64,000 nucleotides of DNA from Hydractinia symbiolongicarpus (taxonomy: Eukaryota; Cnidaria; Hydrozoa; Anthoathecata; Hydractiniidae). Positions within the stretch are counted from its first letter, which is position 1. Each line of letters opens with the position of its first letter. The stretch covers positions 8,246,001 to 8,310,000 of the forward strand of contig NC_079885.1 in NCBI RefSeq assembly GCF_029227915.1, written 5' to 3'. Under the pieces are notes generated by a model. The model ran no database searches. It was given only the letters and a program-made list of their open reading frames with translations, and was not told the origin of the DNA. Shown one piece after another: positions 63,593 to 64,000 of this stretch. Made by a program: the position numbers and the translations under genes.

Positions 63593-64000
63593 TATCGGTA
63601 TTGCGACAAAATACACGTCAGGGCATTCTCGTCCCCAGAGCTATTTTTGAGATAAACCTACTCAAGTTTTTAATCTCAAAGAGTTCTGGAGACAAGAATG
63701 ACGTCAGGGCACACAAAGATTTGGATTTTGAAAGAAGGACATGCAGCAATTAAGGCCTTTTCATATACTACGATAGTCTGCAGAATTACTTGTGGAACGA
63801 GCTTTAAATCAAAAAAATTCTGTATGTTGCTGCACATTATTACAAAACTTTTCAAACGAATTCAGTTTAAGGAAATTGTATTCGATTCTCCCCAGTTGGC
63901 ACTTTTCTGCAAGAGATTTTGGTTATTTAAAAATAAAACACTTTTGATTCGTCTCCAATTAGACCTAAATTAGAACTATTTATGGAGACGTTTTTTTTGG
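63593..64000. other. Right window edge, no gene seen
   Basis: ORFs of 66 and 91 codons here overlap each other in different frames and show no recognised domain. Confidence 0.35.

Overview
The window is nuclear DNA from an AT-rich animal genome. Its genes have many short exons bounded by GT..AG introns, and they encode metazoan proteins: HEATR3, RPABC5/POLR2L, NPRL2 and a Frizzled-domain receptor tyrosine kinase. The gene content, the density of small inverted-repeat elements, the LINE type and the T-rich AG acceptors set directly against start codons suggest a cnidarian, possibly a hydrozoan. That placement is an inference; no species could be identified.

Layout. From 1 to 16.8 kb there is no confident host gene. 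This part holds two decayed copies of one non-LTR retrotransposon (1-2313 and 14591-15559, both minus strand), a 54-bp minisatellite (3400-3876), two copies of a small inverted-repeat element with 8-bp target duplications, and a degenerate ~105-bp tandem array (about 9.85-10.89 kb). From 16,846 to 32,278 (+) lies a complete 16-exon HEATR3/SYO1 gene of 617 codons. One of its introns carries a 25-bp minisatellite of about 29 units. From 37,350 (or earlier) to 41,702 (+) lies a receptor tyrosine kinase with a Frizzled cysteine-rich domain, one membrane segment and a kinase domain closest to the ROR/MuSK/Trk group. Its 5' end was not found.

At 43.4-45.6 kb, minus strand, POLR2L and NPRL2 are head to tail with only 54 bp between stop and start codons. 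A block from the middle of the receptor gene through POLR2L/NPRL2 and beyond (40507-48329, 7.8 kb) is present again at 51224-59607 (8.4 kb, same orientation). The second block is flanked by a 46-bp direct repeat (51167-51212 and 59609-59654), which marks it as the inserted copy. The copies have decayed in a complementary way. Copy 1 keeps the full receptor but its NPRL2 has a premature TAG. Copy 2 has an open NPRL2 reading frame but only the last three receptor exons. POLR2L is open in both.

The remainder (48.3-51.2 kb and 59.6-64 kb) is mobile-element territory: a large inverted-repeat element with a smaller element nested in it, a Helitron-like fragment, a hAT-like 1.24-kb element, tRNA-derived SINEs and an unusual run of five short hairpins (63124-63297).

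The host genes do not form a single pathway. HEATR3 (ribosomal protein import) and POLR2L (shared RNA polymerase subunit) support growth, and NPRL2 (GATOR1) restrains mTORC1. All coordinates, exon joins and repeat alignments were made by eye.
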